A DNA stretch of 64,000 bases from Ktedonobacteria bacterium brp13 (GTDB taxonomy: Bacteria > Chloroflexota > Ktedonobacteria > Ktedonobacterales > Ktedonobacteraceae). The notes beneath the pieces were generated by a model, which saw only the letters and a program-made list of their open reading frames with translations, did not search any database and was not told the origin of the DNA. Within the stretch, counting starts at the first letter, position 1. Each line of letters begins with the position of its first letter. Both the position numbers and the translations under genes were made by a program. This document shows, piece after piece, positions 55,575 to 64,000 of this stretch. The stretch spans positions 7,419,485 through 7,483,484 of the forward strand of contig AP024096.1 in the NCBI GenBank assembly GCA_015099395.1. The letters run 5' to 3'.

Positions 55575-55999
55575 ATGATGTGATGCAATCATACTATCAA
55601 CTAGAAAAGATGGCATGACCTTTATCTATGGCTGCAAGGACATTTTGTGGCGCTTTTCTTTTGCTCGCATCGTCTCATGACCCGTGAGATCTGGGAAAGC
55701 AAGGGGGAGGAGGCAGAGAGTGTGATCATACACCACAGCCGCACATCTTCCCCTCAGCACACGCGAATCCTGTGAAGAAAAAAGCTTCAGACACTTCTCT
55801 GTACAGCGAAGAGCAACAAAGAGCATTGCCACGAAAGAAAAAAGAGTATGGAATTTTAGCAATATCCCATACGAACTACACAAAGCGAAGCAAAAACGAT
55901 TATTCGTGATGTTGTGCAATGAGCATAAGCAGAAGGACAGGAAAACCACGCTTGAAAGCAACAAGCGAGAAATCCAGATGCTTCCCTTTTCTCCTTCTG
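55575..55999. other. convergent intergenic region
   Basis: No supported gene; a 112-codon minus-strand frame is Ser/Phe/Cys-rich with no motif. No strong terminator was seen. Confidence 0.5.
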
Positions 56000-58000
56000 C
56001 TATGGCGGGAAATGATGAAGCACGAGTGCGAGACCGTGTGCAAGAAGATCCTCTTCGAGGAGTATGATGACGGGCAACGATCCTTGTAATGTATCCAGGA
56101 CGTGCTGCATACGCTCGGTTGCTTTGCGGGACGATGTCACAACGAGAAGCGGAAGCGCTTTCCCTGTTGCCTGTTGATAGTCCAGATACGCCGTAAACTT
56201 GCGGGAATACTCAACGGCTCCCGTAGTCCCACGGTCATATTCAAGCAGGACCATCCTCACGGGTTGATCAATAGGGGATAGGGCAAACACGAGCTCAGCG
56301 TCTGGACGGGCGTGTTCATCGTCTTGTGAGATCGTGTCCCGATACCACCGGGCTGCCTCGTGTGCGCTTTTCCAGTGGTAGATAATCTCTCCTCGTGCAT
56401 GTGTTCCTCTGTACAACTGACGCATGAATGCATACAGTCCATGCGTATGATTCATCTGAGCATTGAGCCCTCGTGTTCCCCATTGTCGATCAAGCTGTTC
56501 GTCATCGCCTTTTTGATACTTCGGAGGCACAAAGTAGACACTGAATGGTTCGCCATGACGCGTTGCTATAAACTTTACTGCAACGGATGTCAGAAGATAC
56601 CGTTGTTGTTCTAATGGTGTCTTTCCCCTTGACCACAGTCTGGTCTCGATCAAGCCAAGCTTGAAGAGATGGCTGATGCGTTGCTGAAGCGGTTTGATCG
56701 CTTGGGGGTCTGCTGCAGGCCGCAGGAGTGCCTGCAACGTGAGCACATCAAGCAAAGGATGATGGGCAGCCCAGCCAAGCATTTCTTTTTCTGTAGCAGT
56801 CAGCGCAAGGGTGAGCAACCCTGCGCCCTCCACGCTTTGCCGACTTTTCCTTGTTGCGCCAAACAGCGCTTCGAGGTGTTCTCTGGTGAGATGATCTGCT
56901 TCATCTTGCAGGGTGTTGCCGACATAGCGTTGCAGCCGTTTCCTCGTTCGTGGGGGTGGTGAAGCCGCCTCTTTTAAGCGCATCTCATACAAGTGACGTT
57001 GCTTCGAGAAGAGTTCTATCAGTTCCAGAGAGGCAGGCTCGCGAAGCAGGTGCTCTAGGGATACCTGGTCAACTTGGTCGGGATGTTCTGCCGTTGTCAG
57101 CATCGCAAAATCCCACCAGGGTGTCGATGCCCGACTCAGAGCATCGAGGGTCGTTATGCCTCCTGCGAGGGGCTTTGTGACTCGTTTGAAACTTGTCTCC
57201 AGGAGGAGATGCGCCCAGAGAGGGAGGCGGTTGCGTGTGGAAATGATCAAGAGTTCAGGCCAGTGTTGACGAGAGAGTCTCATGCTTTGGCGCAGGTCCA
57301 GAAGGGAGAGCAACCATTTTTCCACCTCTCGCTCTTCTTTCTGATGTGGCTCGACATCCACATGAATAAGGAAGGCATAGTGCGCTCGCGAAGCGTGGTG
57401 TTCAAGAAGCAAGGCGGCATCACTGCAGATGAGATACCTCTTCTGTGCAATGGAAGTGATATGCTGCCAAGGTTGCTGGTAGCTGACGAGATGATTGCCA
57501 CGCGTTTCTTCTTCGGCGATGATGCGTGTCACCAGGGACATGCACGCAAGGTGAATATGTGGACGAGCCAGACGAGCCAGCAGATCCTCGCGTTCGACCG
57601 GATAGGATCGCACGAGTCGGGCGATAGAGAGCGGCGGGAATGAATGGACCGCCGAAAGATAGAGGTATAATCCCAGATCAGTCGCATAATAGCGCTGGTG
57701 GTTTCTCACAGAGGGCTCTCGTAGCCTGATCGTTTCAATGAGTCCCAGGCTCGCCATGCTTTTAAGATGCTCAGCAAGATCTCCCTTTGCCACATCCAGG
57801 TGTCGCTCTGTTCGGGAAAGCACACGCAGGAGTTCATCACCCGAGAGGAGCGGAAGCCAGATCAGCCAGGAGAGGATGGTGAGATGCTGGTTGGTATAGT
57901 TGTGTTTTTCCAGGCAGGCTTCCAGATCTGCGCGAGACAATGGCGTCCAGATGGGGGATGGTTCGCTCGGCGCTTTGGGTGCTTTGGGTTCTTTCGTCAT
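56000..58000 (-). CDS. protein with two replication-relaxation-like modules
   Basis: 666 codons; the ATG overlaps the stop of the upstream ATPase (ATGA) and has GAGGTG upstream. The first module (about 30-330) begins with a winged helix (LTILSWLIWLPLLSGDELLRVL, then LIETIRL and YYATDLGLYLY). The second (about 390-660) repeats it (LGWAAHHPLLDVLTLQAL, HLFKLGLIETRL, YLLTSVAVKFI) and ends with PDAELVFAL and MVLLEYDRGTTGAVEYSRKF, a Replic_Relax/PD-(D/E)XK-like pattern. The family occurs in mobilisable elements next to VirD4/VirB4-type ATPases, as here. A relaxase-linked or replication role is likely, unproven. Confidence 0.8.
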   Translation of the reverse strand: MTKEPKAPKAPSEPSPIWTPLSRADLEACLEKHNYTNQHLTILSWLIWLPLLSGDELLRVLSRTERHLDVAKGDLAEHLKSMASLGLIETIRLREPSVRNHQRYYATDLGLYLYLSAVHSFPPLSIARLVRSYPVEREDLLARLARPHIHLACMSLVTRIIAEEETRGNHLVSYQQPWQHITSIAQKRYLICSDAALLLEHHASRAHYAFLIHVDVEPHQKEEREVEKWLLSLLDLRQSMRLSRQHWPELLIISTRNRLPLWAHLLLETSFKRVTKPLAGGITTLDALSRASTPWWDFAMLTTAEHPDQVDQVSLEHLLREPASLELIELFSKQRHLYEMRLKEAASPPPRTRKRLQRYVGNTLQDEADHLTREHLEALFGATRKSRQSVEGAGLLTLALTATEKEMLGWAAHHPLLDVLTLQALLRPAADPQAIKPLQQRISHLFKLGLIETRLWSRGKTPLEQQRYLLTSVAVKFIATRHGEPFSVYFVPPKYQKGDDEQLDRQWGTRGLNAQMNHTHGLYAFMRQLYRGTHARGEIIYHWKSAHEAARWYRDTISQDDEHARPDAELVFALSPIDQPVRMVLLEYDRGTTGAVEYSRKFTAYLDYQQATGKALPLLVVTSSRKATERMQHVLDTLQGSLPVIILLEEDLLAHGLALVLHHFPP

Positions 58001-61000
58001 CGTTCACCTCTTTCTCGTTCGCTGCCCCATCCACTACCCAGACGGTTGCTCACTGAGAACGGAGGCCGATACTCCGGTTCTTTGTGGTGTAGGGGATCAT
58101 CCGTTTCATCCTGGTGCGTTGGAGGCGCGATCCCAACAGCATCCTTGGCGTCCTTGTTGCGTCTGCTGCGTGGATGATTCCGCTTGCCTTCCTCTTGCTC
58201 TCCTTCTGCATGGCTGGCTGTTCCTTTTGACGCTGTTCCACCCGCCGACAGACTGCTTCCTATCCCTTTGGGTGTACCATCTTGCTCCTGCTGCCTTGTG
58301 TGGTCATCGTTGGAGGACGACGATGGTGTCATGGGACCCTGGGATATGCTCTTCGAGGCTCCTGTCTGCAAGCGAAACTCTTCGGCTCGTTGCTCTGCTT
58401 CCTCTTGCTCCTGTTTGGATGTTCGAGCTGCTTGTGCATCACGGTGAACTTTCTGGGCAAATGGCTTGATGGTGAGAAACTGCGTCAGGTGCTGTGCATA
58501 CTGTTGATCAATAGCATCAGCGTGGGCATAGTGATCCTGATTGTCTCGACGAATGGCATCGGCCTGGCTCAGGCGAGCAGCATTGTACTGCCATGAAGGA
58601 GGACTGGCAAGTGAGACGGAAACGATCTGCACGGGATAGCCGGGAATGGCAAGTCGTACATAACAATGAAGTCTGGGTTGACTGATAATGTGCCGTTGCT
58701 CGACAACGCTGCGCAGTTCCTCTTCAAGGAGTTTGGCATCCGCTGCCGAGACATTAAATGCGCAGATGTTGTCGCAGGTGGAGAAGACCATTTCAAGCAG
58801 ACCATCTCTGATTTTGTTCAGACGTTTGAGATTCTGGGTGGCAAGCAGCATACTACAGCCGAATTTTCCGTCTTCAGAAAGCAATCGGTCATAGTCGCCT
58901 CCCGAAAATGCGTGAAACTCGTCAATCGCACAAAAAACTTTTCTTCTCTCCAAGAGCGGAAGATGCTCTTGCAGACGAAAGGAGCGGTGGAGCAAGTTGA
59001 TGAGGGTTGACCCCAGGACGTTGACTGCTGCATCATCCATGTCTCGTGAAGAGAGGGCGCACAGTACAATCTTTCCTTCCGTGACGGCCTGGTGGATCGG
59101 CGCTTTCGTCACTGGTTGTCCGACGATTCTGCGGAGTTGTTGGTTATCCTGGAACACACCAAGCTTCGAAACAATGGGCATGATCACTTCGCTGCGAAAT
59201 GAGCTCTGCTTGGGGAGCGCAAAATAGACATTTTGCCACCATGCCAGCAGTTCTTGGTGCCATATTTCAGACATGTCAAGCTCATCAAGCACTTGGAGTG
59301 CGTAATCAGGATACTGCAACAATGGATTAATATCGAGCAAGGTATACTGCTGGCCTGCGTGCCCCTGCTGTACTTTTTGTTGGTTGAGCGTGTACAAAAG
59401 CAAGCATACCGCTTTCAAGAAGTAGGCCATTCTCGGTCCCCAGAAATCTGACCAGACGCGTTCGAAGCTTGCCATCAGGTTGGCTACTGCCTGATCGCGA
59501 GTAAAGCCCATGCTTGCATCGAGCGGATTGAGCGCCACTACATACTGAGTATCTGTCAAATCTAAGAGCACAACATCTTTTGCACGATGAGATGGAATAA
59601 GCAGGAGAAGATCCTGAATAAGATCTTTATGCGGATCAATCACAAAAAGGCCTGGTTGCGGTGTACGATCTCGTACCGGATGCATTGCAGCCTGTGCCAG
59701 CAGTTGAATCAGCGTCGATTTGCCATACCGCGATCTTGCGACAAGGAACTTATGGCTGAAGAGTGTTTCGAAGGGCAGGTACACGGGAATGGAAAAGCCG
59801 CGATGCCGAGAATAGCCGATCAGTGCTGGTGGAAGCGGGGCAGGTGTCTGCTCAATCTGATGGGCAATTTCAGGAGAGGCCAAGAGATGTTTCACCGACA
59901 ACCGACGAACGAGCGGGAGATCAGTGAAGGCTTGCGGTAAGTGGAAGGCCCCCGAGAGTTCTAGTCCATTCCAGATATCGGGGCCTGGTGCGCCTCCGTG
60001 GAAAAGCCGAAGCAATGGATGACGATAAGGAAAGGCATCTGCTGGCTTGAGCCGTGTCGCTTGCTGGTCGTCGGACTGCACGTAGCGCGTTCGCTTAAGG
60101 AAGAGGCTGTTGGCGGAAGACAAGGTAAATTGTCGGTACGCGACTTCCAGACGCTTTATATGTGCTTTCAACTGTTCGTGGGTTGAACTGGTTTGTTGCC
60201 CTATTGCCACCACGCGCAGGTTCGTATAAAATGCTTGGCGCGACAATTTTTCGGAGACCAGTTTCATATCATAGATGTCCTGCCGCCCATGTTTGACCTT
60301 CCACAAGAGCACCATGACCCCAACGACAACCAGTGCTACCAACATGAGCGTGAGTTGAAACCAGGCATGCGTTGTGTACCAGCGATAGAAGAGCAGAGCC
60401 CCGAAGATACCGCCAATCAGGAGCAGCGTTTTGAGACCTTCTGCTGTCTCAGAAGAAGGTTTCCTTTCCCTCGTAATTGCGTCACGCTCTCCTTGCAATG
60501 GATGTTCGACGGATTTGCGGATATCGTGCGCTATCCAGGTGTCCGGCGCTCGCACGAGGGCAAGCTGTGATACGCATCGTTGTCCTGACCCAAGTGGCTC
60601 CATGGCGGCAAGAATGCCTGCGAGCGGATCAGCGCCAGGCTCGGCGAGCGTCTTGCCGCTAAACGTCTTGAGCGGCATCCACGGCGGCTGTGAGAGCGCA
60701 AATTCGCCAATGACCGCATGCTCTCCAGGATGCAGGAAGAGAGGATCGGTGGCAGGCTCAATACGATGGAGCTCGGCCTGCGGATACTGTGCTGCGAATT
60801 GTTTGCTGAGCAGCACGAGCTGTTCAGCTGAGGAGGCGCGCAAGACGAACCCTTGCTCTCTGCGTGTCCCCACCAGTTCCAGGCTAAATGCCTCGTCTGT
60901 CGCACATGCCTGAAAAAAATTCTCCATGGCGCTGGCTTGTCGTTCTCCTTCTTCACTTGGCAGAATGAGCATCACATACTCATCTCCATCTGGTGCTGCG

Positions 61001-61083
61001 ATGATTTCCATCTGTGGCGATGGCTTAAGTGGTGTAGTGAGCATCGTGGCACTATCGACGGTGGACGTCGTCATCTGCTTCAT
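57997..61083 (-). CDS. VirD4/HerA-like coupling ATPase
   Basis: 1028 codons from MKQMTTSTV, chosen because AAGGAAAGG precedes it. The N-terminal 210 residues are soluble, then two membrane helices (about 218-235 and 243-261), then the motor domain: a Walker A-like VARSRYGKSTLIQ (about 448-457) with R where Gly is common, VIDPHKDL, Walker B VFCAIDEFHAFSG (D721, E722) and the sensor LLATQNLKRL. The C-terminal 150 residues are charged and low complexity. This is a type IV coupling protein-like topology with a HerA/FtsK-type motor that would deliver DNA to a conjugation channel. Sits between the VirB4-like and Replic_Relax-like genes, all co-oriented. Confidence 0.9.
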   Translation of the reverse strand: MKQMTTSTVDSATMLTTPLKPSPQMEIIAAPDGDEYVMLILPSEEGERQASAMENFFQACATDEAFSLELVGTRREQGFVLRASSAEQLVLLSKQFAAQYPQAELHRIEPATDPLFLHPGEHAVIGEFALSQPPWMPLKTFSGKTLAEPGADPLAGILAAMEPLGSGQRCVSQLALVRAPDTWIAHDIRKSVEHPLQGERDAITRERKPSSETAEGLKTLLLIGGIFGALLFYRWYTTHAWFQLTLMLVALVVVGVMVLLWKVKHGRQDIYDMKLVSEKLSRQAFYTNLRVVAIGQQTSSTHEQLKAHIKRLEVAYRQFTLSSANSLFLKRTRYVQSDDQQATRLKPADAFPYRHPLLRLFHGGAPGPDIWNGLELSGAFHLPQAFTDLPLVRRLSVKHLLASPEIAHQIEQTPAPLPPALIGYSRHRGFSIPVYLPFETLFSHKFLVARSRYGKSTLIQLLAQAAMHPVRDRTPQPGLFVIDPHKDLIQDLLLLIPSHRAKDVVLLDLTDTQYVVALNPLDASMGFTRDQAVANLMASFERVWSDFWGPRMAYFLKAVCLLLYTLNQQKVQQGHAGQQYTLLDINPLLQYPDYALQVLDELDMSEIWHQELLAWWQNVYFALPKQSSFRSEVIMPIVSKLGVFQDNQQLRRIVGQPVTKAPIHQAVTEGKIVLCALSSRDMDDAAVNVLGSTLINLLHRSFRLQEHLPLLERRKVFCAIDEFHAFSGGDYDRLLSEDGKFGCSMLLATQNLKRLNKIRDGLLEMVFSTCDNICAFNVSAADAKLLEEELRSVVEQRHIISQPRLHCYVRLAIPGYPVQIVSVSLASPPSWQYNAARLSQADAIRRDNQDHYAHADAIDQQYAQHLTQFLTIKPFAQKVHRDAQAARTSKQEQEEAEQRAEEFRLQTGASKSISQGPMTPSSSSNDDHTRQQEQDGTPKGIGSSLSAGGTASKGTASHAEGEQEEGKRNHPRSRRNKDAKDAVGIAPPTHQDETDDPLHHKEPEYRPPFSVSNRLGSGWGSERERGER

Positions 61084-61152
61084 AGGTGGTGTCCTTTCCT
61101 TGCCTCCCCGATACACGCGGTCGAGAGATCGTTCACAGGCGTGCTCTTTGTG

Positions 61153-64000
61153 CTAGCGGTGATGGGACCATGCGTTTGTGTTGCTTGTTCTCTGCTCATT
61201 TGCTTTATGTCGCATGGCCCGTTGCTCAACAGGGTTGGTCGTAAAAATGGCACGATAGATGGGATTGTCCCAAATGGTGAGGGGCGCGTACTCATTGCCA
61301 GTACGGAGCACGCACTGACCAGGGACGCTCTGAGTGAGTAAGTGCTCCAATTCCTCTGGGAGATGGAGCTTTTCCACGGCTGTTTGCTGCATGCCCAGAT
61401 AGAAGACCGTCCCTGCGTTCGCCAGGACCACCTGGCCTGCTTCCAGGAAGTCAGCTGGATGCTGAGAAAGCGTGATTTGTGCAATTCCAAGCTTTCGGAA
61501 GCCTCGACTGCCGCTTTCCAGGTAACGTCGGCCTGCGGCATTTTTGAGCAGATAGGAGGTCTCTTCAACGATGTAGGCAACGTAGCGGTCGTCTTGTCTG
61601 AGTGCCCGATGTCTCATGAGGAAGTTCTGAACCACGTAGGTCATCAGCGCAAACCATTTGCTATCCAACCCCTTGATCGAAAAGATCGTAAGTGGTTTTT
61701 CCAGTGAAATACTGGTCTGACCCTGGAAGAGATAGGAGGCATTTCCCAAGCGTTCAAGCAGTGATTGGTGCATACTCTCGGAAGATGCGGGTATGGTCTG
61801 CATCTTGGTGATGAAATCAGCCAGGGTTGGAGCAGGCAAAAGGAGGGTCTCTGGATGGCGTCGAATGGCCTCGGATGTGAGCCCATGAGCCGCGTAGACA
61901 GCGCGTGCGACGGTGGCGAGATAGGCTTCCTCACTCGTGGAAAGCTTGGTCTGTTCATCAGTGACGAGCAGCGCGAGCCCAGCCATCAAGGAATTATTGA
62001 AGAATTCCGCAAGCATATCTGCTGGATCATCTGGGTCGACGTCTGCTGGTCCGAAGGGAATATCAAAGAGATTGATGGGACAATGACGTGCCAGATGATA
62101 ACGCTGGCTTTCCCCTTGGAGTGCCTCGTGTAAGGGCAAGTAATCGTCGTCTTTGTCAAGGACCACGACATCAGCGAGCCCAAGTCCCATGAATCCGGTG
62201 GCCATGGTTTTGCCAAGCCAGGATTTGCCCTGTCCTGTCTCTCCAATGACAACGACATGTGGATTGGCCATCTTTTTGTCAGTGGACCAGGGATTGAAAT
62301 AGACTGGACGGCGAGAAAGGCCACTGCCTGTCGAGCCCAAAAACACTCCGGTGGGCGTCCCAATGGTACCGCTGGTTCCTGGAAGCATGGTTGAGACTAC
62401 GTCGCTGGTAAGCTTGACCCAGCTCTGGAGGAGATCCCGACCTACTGGCAGGCATGATTGCCAGGCAAGATCTTGCTGATAGAGCGCCGAGCGAGCTTGG
62501 ATCTGCATATCGCGCAGATGAGAGCGCAGGTAGCGCGAGCGTTGCTCCAGTCGTTCCAACGTTCCGGCGTGGATACAGATGGTCAGAGACACGTCGAAGA
62601 TGTTCAATATCCTGGATGCTAGGGCGCGGGTGACGCGGCGAATTTGTTCCGCTTCGATGTTTTGGTCTGATTTCGTGATGCGCAACGTTTTTTTGTCGGA
62701 GAGACGTTGGCTCTCCAATTTGGTCAGCGCCTGTTCGAGCTTCATAATCATGAACCGGCTGTCGATCGGCTCAAAATGAGATGAGACCACGAGCGGTAAT
62801 CCCAGCTCATGCAGACTATTGACCCATCCGCAGAGTACGTGATGACCATAGCCCGTGATCGTAAAGGTGCGTGTGTAGCGTGTAATCGTCCCTGCTTGGA
62901 TCTCCAGATGTCCTGGTGCTATCGTCACTGCGGAGGGCGCAAGAAGATCAGCTATCGCAAGGATTCCAGCCTCATAGCGATTGTGTGCATTGGGGCTCGT
63001 ATAGAAAAAGGTGCCATGGAGACCATGCACGCGTTTCTTGTACATCCTTCGGGCTTGCGTGCTTGTGCTTCTCGCTGTTTCGGTTCGCTGAACAAGGACC
63101 ATCCGGTGTTCACGGCTTCCCGATTGATTGTGCACTGGAGACGTCGGAATCTTCTGTTGCTCCCGTCGTCCTTGCTGGTTTTGTTGCGTGGAGAGGAGAC
63201 GTTCCTCAACGAGCTCTGGGACAAACGTAGGTTGAGCGCTTCCCGGCGCAAGACAGCGTACAAAGAGTTGTAATAGCTCCGGATTTTCGACTGGCCAGAT
63301 CCGCAAATCCAATGACTGAACCGCTTTTCGCACGACCGAGAGTCGAATGCGGAGGTGGTCGAGCACCTGCTCACGCGAAACCGGTACTGCCTTTTTGAAG
63401 GTCAGGAGACCAAAGATGGCAGAAATCACAGAGCGCGGTGCTCCGTCAGGCTGCTGGAACGTGGCTTCCGCGCTCGAAGCAGCAACGATGAGAAAATGCC
63501 GCGTCCGGGTACACGTCGTCATGTATCGTTCCTGTGCGTGCAGGCTTGCTCTCTGCAATGCCTGTAACTGCGGCGTGTGTGAAAGGGTCGCGAGCCCATC
63601 CTTCTGGATCAACACGGCAGGAGCGGTCTGCGGGTCAATCTGCTCAGAGATAGAGATGCATTGGAGATGAAACTCCAATCCGTTGAGAAACCCCTCGAAG
63701 CGGCGAAAAACGCGTACCTGTTCGCTTTCGGGAAGCAGACGAATGTTTTTCCCCTCGATTTCCAACGCCATCCAGTACTGGGCAATCTCCCCCTTTTTCT
63801 TCTGGTGGATCTTGCCACCGATGCCATGTTGGAGGCTGTCGATCGGTATCCAACTTTCCTGAACGGATGGGAGGCGTTTTTCTCCTTGCTGTATTCTGGC
63901 CTGTACCGGCTGCCAGATGGTTTTCGTCGGCATGGTTTTTGACCGCATGAGTAAAAAGAGCCAGTATGCAAGAGACATGCCTTGGATCTTGCTGTGCACA
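61153..64000 (-). CDS. VirB4/TraC-like conjugation ATPase, 5' end may lie outside the window
   Basis: The frame is open to the right edge; in-frame starts at MSLAYWLF (63978) or MPTKTIWQ (63933) are possible but neither has a clear SD. N-terminal two-thirds are the VirB4-type accessory domain; the motor has Walker A VVVIGETGQGKSWLGK (about 586-593 counted from the edge), Walker B-like LADVVVLDKDDDYLPL and YVAYIVEETSYLL, and the LSQHPADFLE motif. VirB4 proteins power pilus or channel assembly in type IV secretion. The gene heads an operon with the VirD4-like and Replic_Relax-like genes, marking an integrative conjugative or mobilisable element. Confidence 0.9.
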   Translation of the reverse strand, partial: VHSKIQGMSLAYWLFLLMRSKTMPTKTIWQPVQARIQQGEKRLPSVQESWIPIDSLQHGIGGKIHQKKKGEIAQYWMALEIEGKNIRLLPESEQVRVFRRFEGFLNGLEFHLQCISISEQIDPQTAPAVLIQKDGLATLSHTPQLQALQRASLHAQERYMTTCTRTRHFLIVAASSAEATFQQPDGAPRSVISAIFGLLTFKKAVPVSREQVLDHLRIRLSVVRKAVQSLDLRIWPVENPELLQLFVRCLAPGSAQPTFVPELVEERLLSTQQNQQGRREQQKIPTSPVHNQSGSREHRMVLVQRTETARSTSTQARRMYKKRVHGLHGTFFYTSPNAHNRYEAGILAIADLLAPSAVTIAPGHLEIQAGTITRYTRTFTITGYGHHVLCGWVNSLHELGLPLVVSSHFEPIDSRFMIMKLEQALTKLESQRLSDKKTLRITKSDQNIEAEQIRRVTRALASRILNIFDVSLTICIHAGTLERLEQRSRYLRSHLRDMQIQARSALYQQDLAWQSCLPVGRDLLQSWVKLTSDVVSTMLPGTSGTIGTPTGVFLGSTGSGLSRRPVYFNPWSTDKKMANPHVVVIGETGQGKSWLGKTMATGFMGLGLADVVVLDKDDDYLPLHEALQGESQRYHLARHCPINLFDIPFGPADVDPDDPADMLAEFFNNSLMAGLALLVTDEQTKLSTSEEAYLATVARAVYAAHGLTSEAIRRHPETLLLPAPTLADFITKMQTIPASSESMHQSLLERLGNASYLFQGQTSISLEKPLTIFSIKGLDSKWFALMTYVVQNFLMRHRALRQDDRYVAYIVEETSYLLKNAAGRRYLESGSRGFRKLGIAQITLSQHPADFLEAGQVVLANAGTVFYLGMQQTAVEKLHLPEELEHLLTQSVPGQCVLRTGNEYAPLTIWDNPIYRAIFTTNPVEQRAMRHKANEQRTSNTNAWSHHR

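Overview
This looks like a stretch of a large, repeat-laden bacterial genome, most likely a filamentous, spore-forming Chloroflexota of the Ktedonobacteria type. That is an inference from content: a membrane-anchored Ser/Thr kinase, DUF2690-type secreted proteins, a WD40 protein fused to a replication-relaxation-like domain, YkcB-type GT39 and GtrA-GT2 envelope genes, FtsX-like ABC transporters, and a very high density of insertion sequences and MITEs. No rRNA, tRNA or CRISPR array was recognised.

Layout. 1-4.2 kb: a transposase cut by the left edge, a winged-helix protein of unknown role, and a replication-relaxation/WD40 fusion. 4.5-9.1 kb: a Ser/Thr kinase, a membrane-tethered Mrr-type nuclease, the internally deleted remnant of a type ISP restriction-modification gene, and a lipoprotein. 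9.2-21.8 kb: two DUF2690 secreted proteins, an IS256 transposase, a KfrA-like coiled-coil gene cut by a MITE, several membrane proteins, and at least six families of small inverted-repeat elements. 22-34.3 kb is a transposon pile-up: an ISL3 element carrying a NADAR gene and inserted inside a MITE, an IS1182-type element inserted beside an NTF2-like gene remnant, a Tn3-family tnpA/tnpI pair with a readable TnpI resolution site, and an IS4-family element. Target-site duplications can be read for the ISL3, IS1182 and IS4 elements.

34.3-51.5 kb is the main functional block. An OmpR-type response regulator and histidine kinase are followed by a GT39 glycosyltransferase, an MprF-C-terminal-like (DUF2156) protein and a GtrA-GT2 fusion. 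Together they look like a polyprenyl-phosphate-sugar and lipid-modification pathway for the cell envelope. A PmrA-like direct repeat with 11-bp period lies upstream of both the regulator and the GT39 gene. A three-gene FtsX-type ABC exporter follows, one of its ATPases carrying an AbrB-like tail. The envelope cluster is then repeated (47.6-51.5 kb) as a diverged paralogue without the two-component system and with the GT2 half lost at a MITE.

51.6-55.6 kb: the 3' half of a group II intron (RT-HNH and domain V) sitting in a broken tnpB, the remnant of a TPR-type regulator, and a flavoprotein. 56-64 kb: a conjugation-like operon on the minus strand (VirB4-like ATPase, VirD4/HerA-like ATPase, protein with two replication-relaxation-like modules), probably part of an integrative or conjugative element that continues beyond the right edge.
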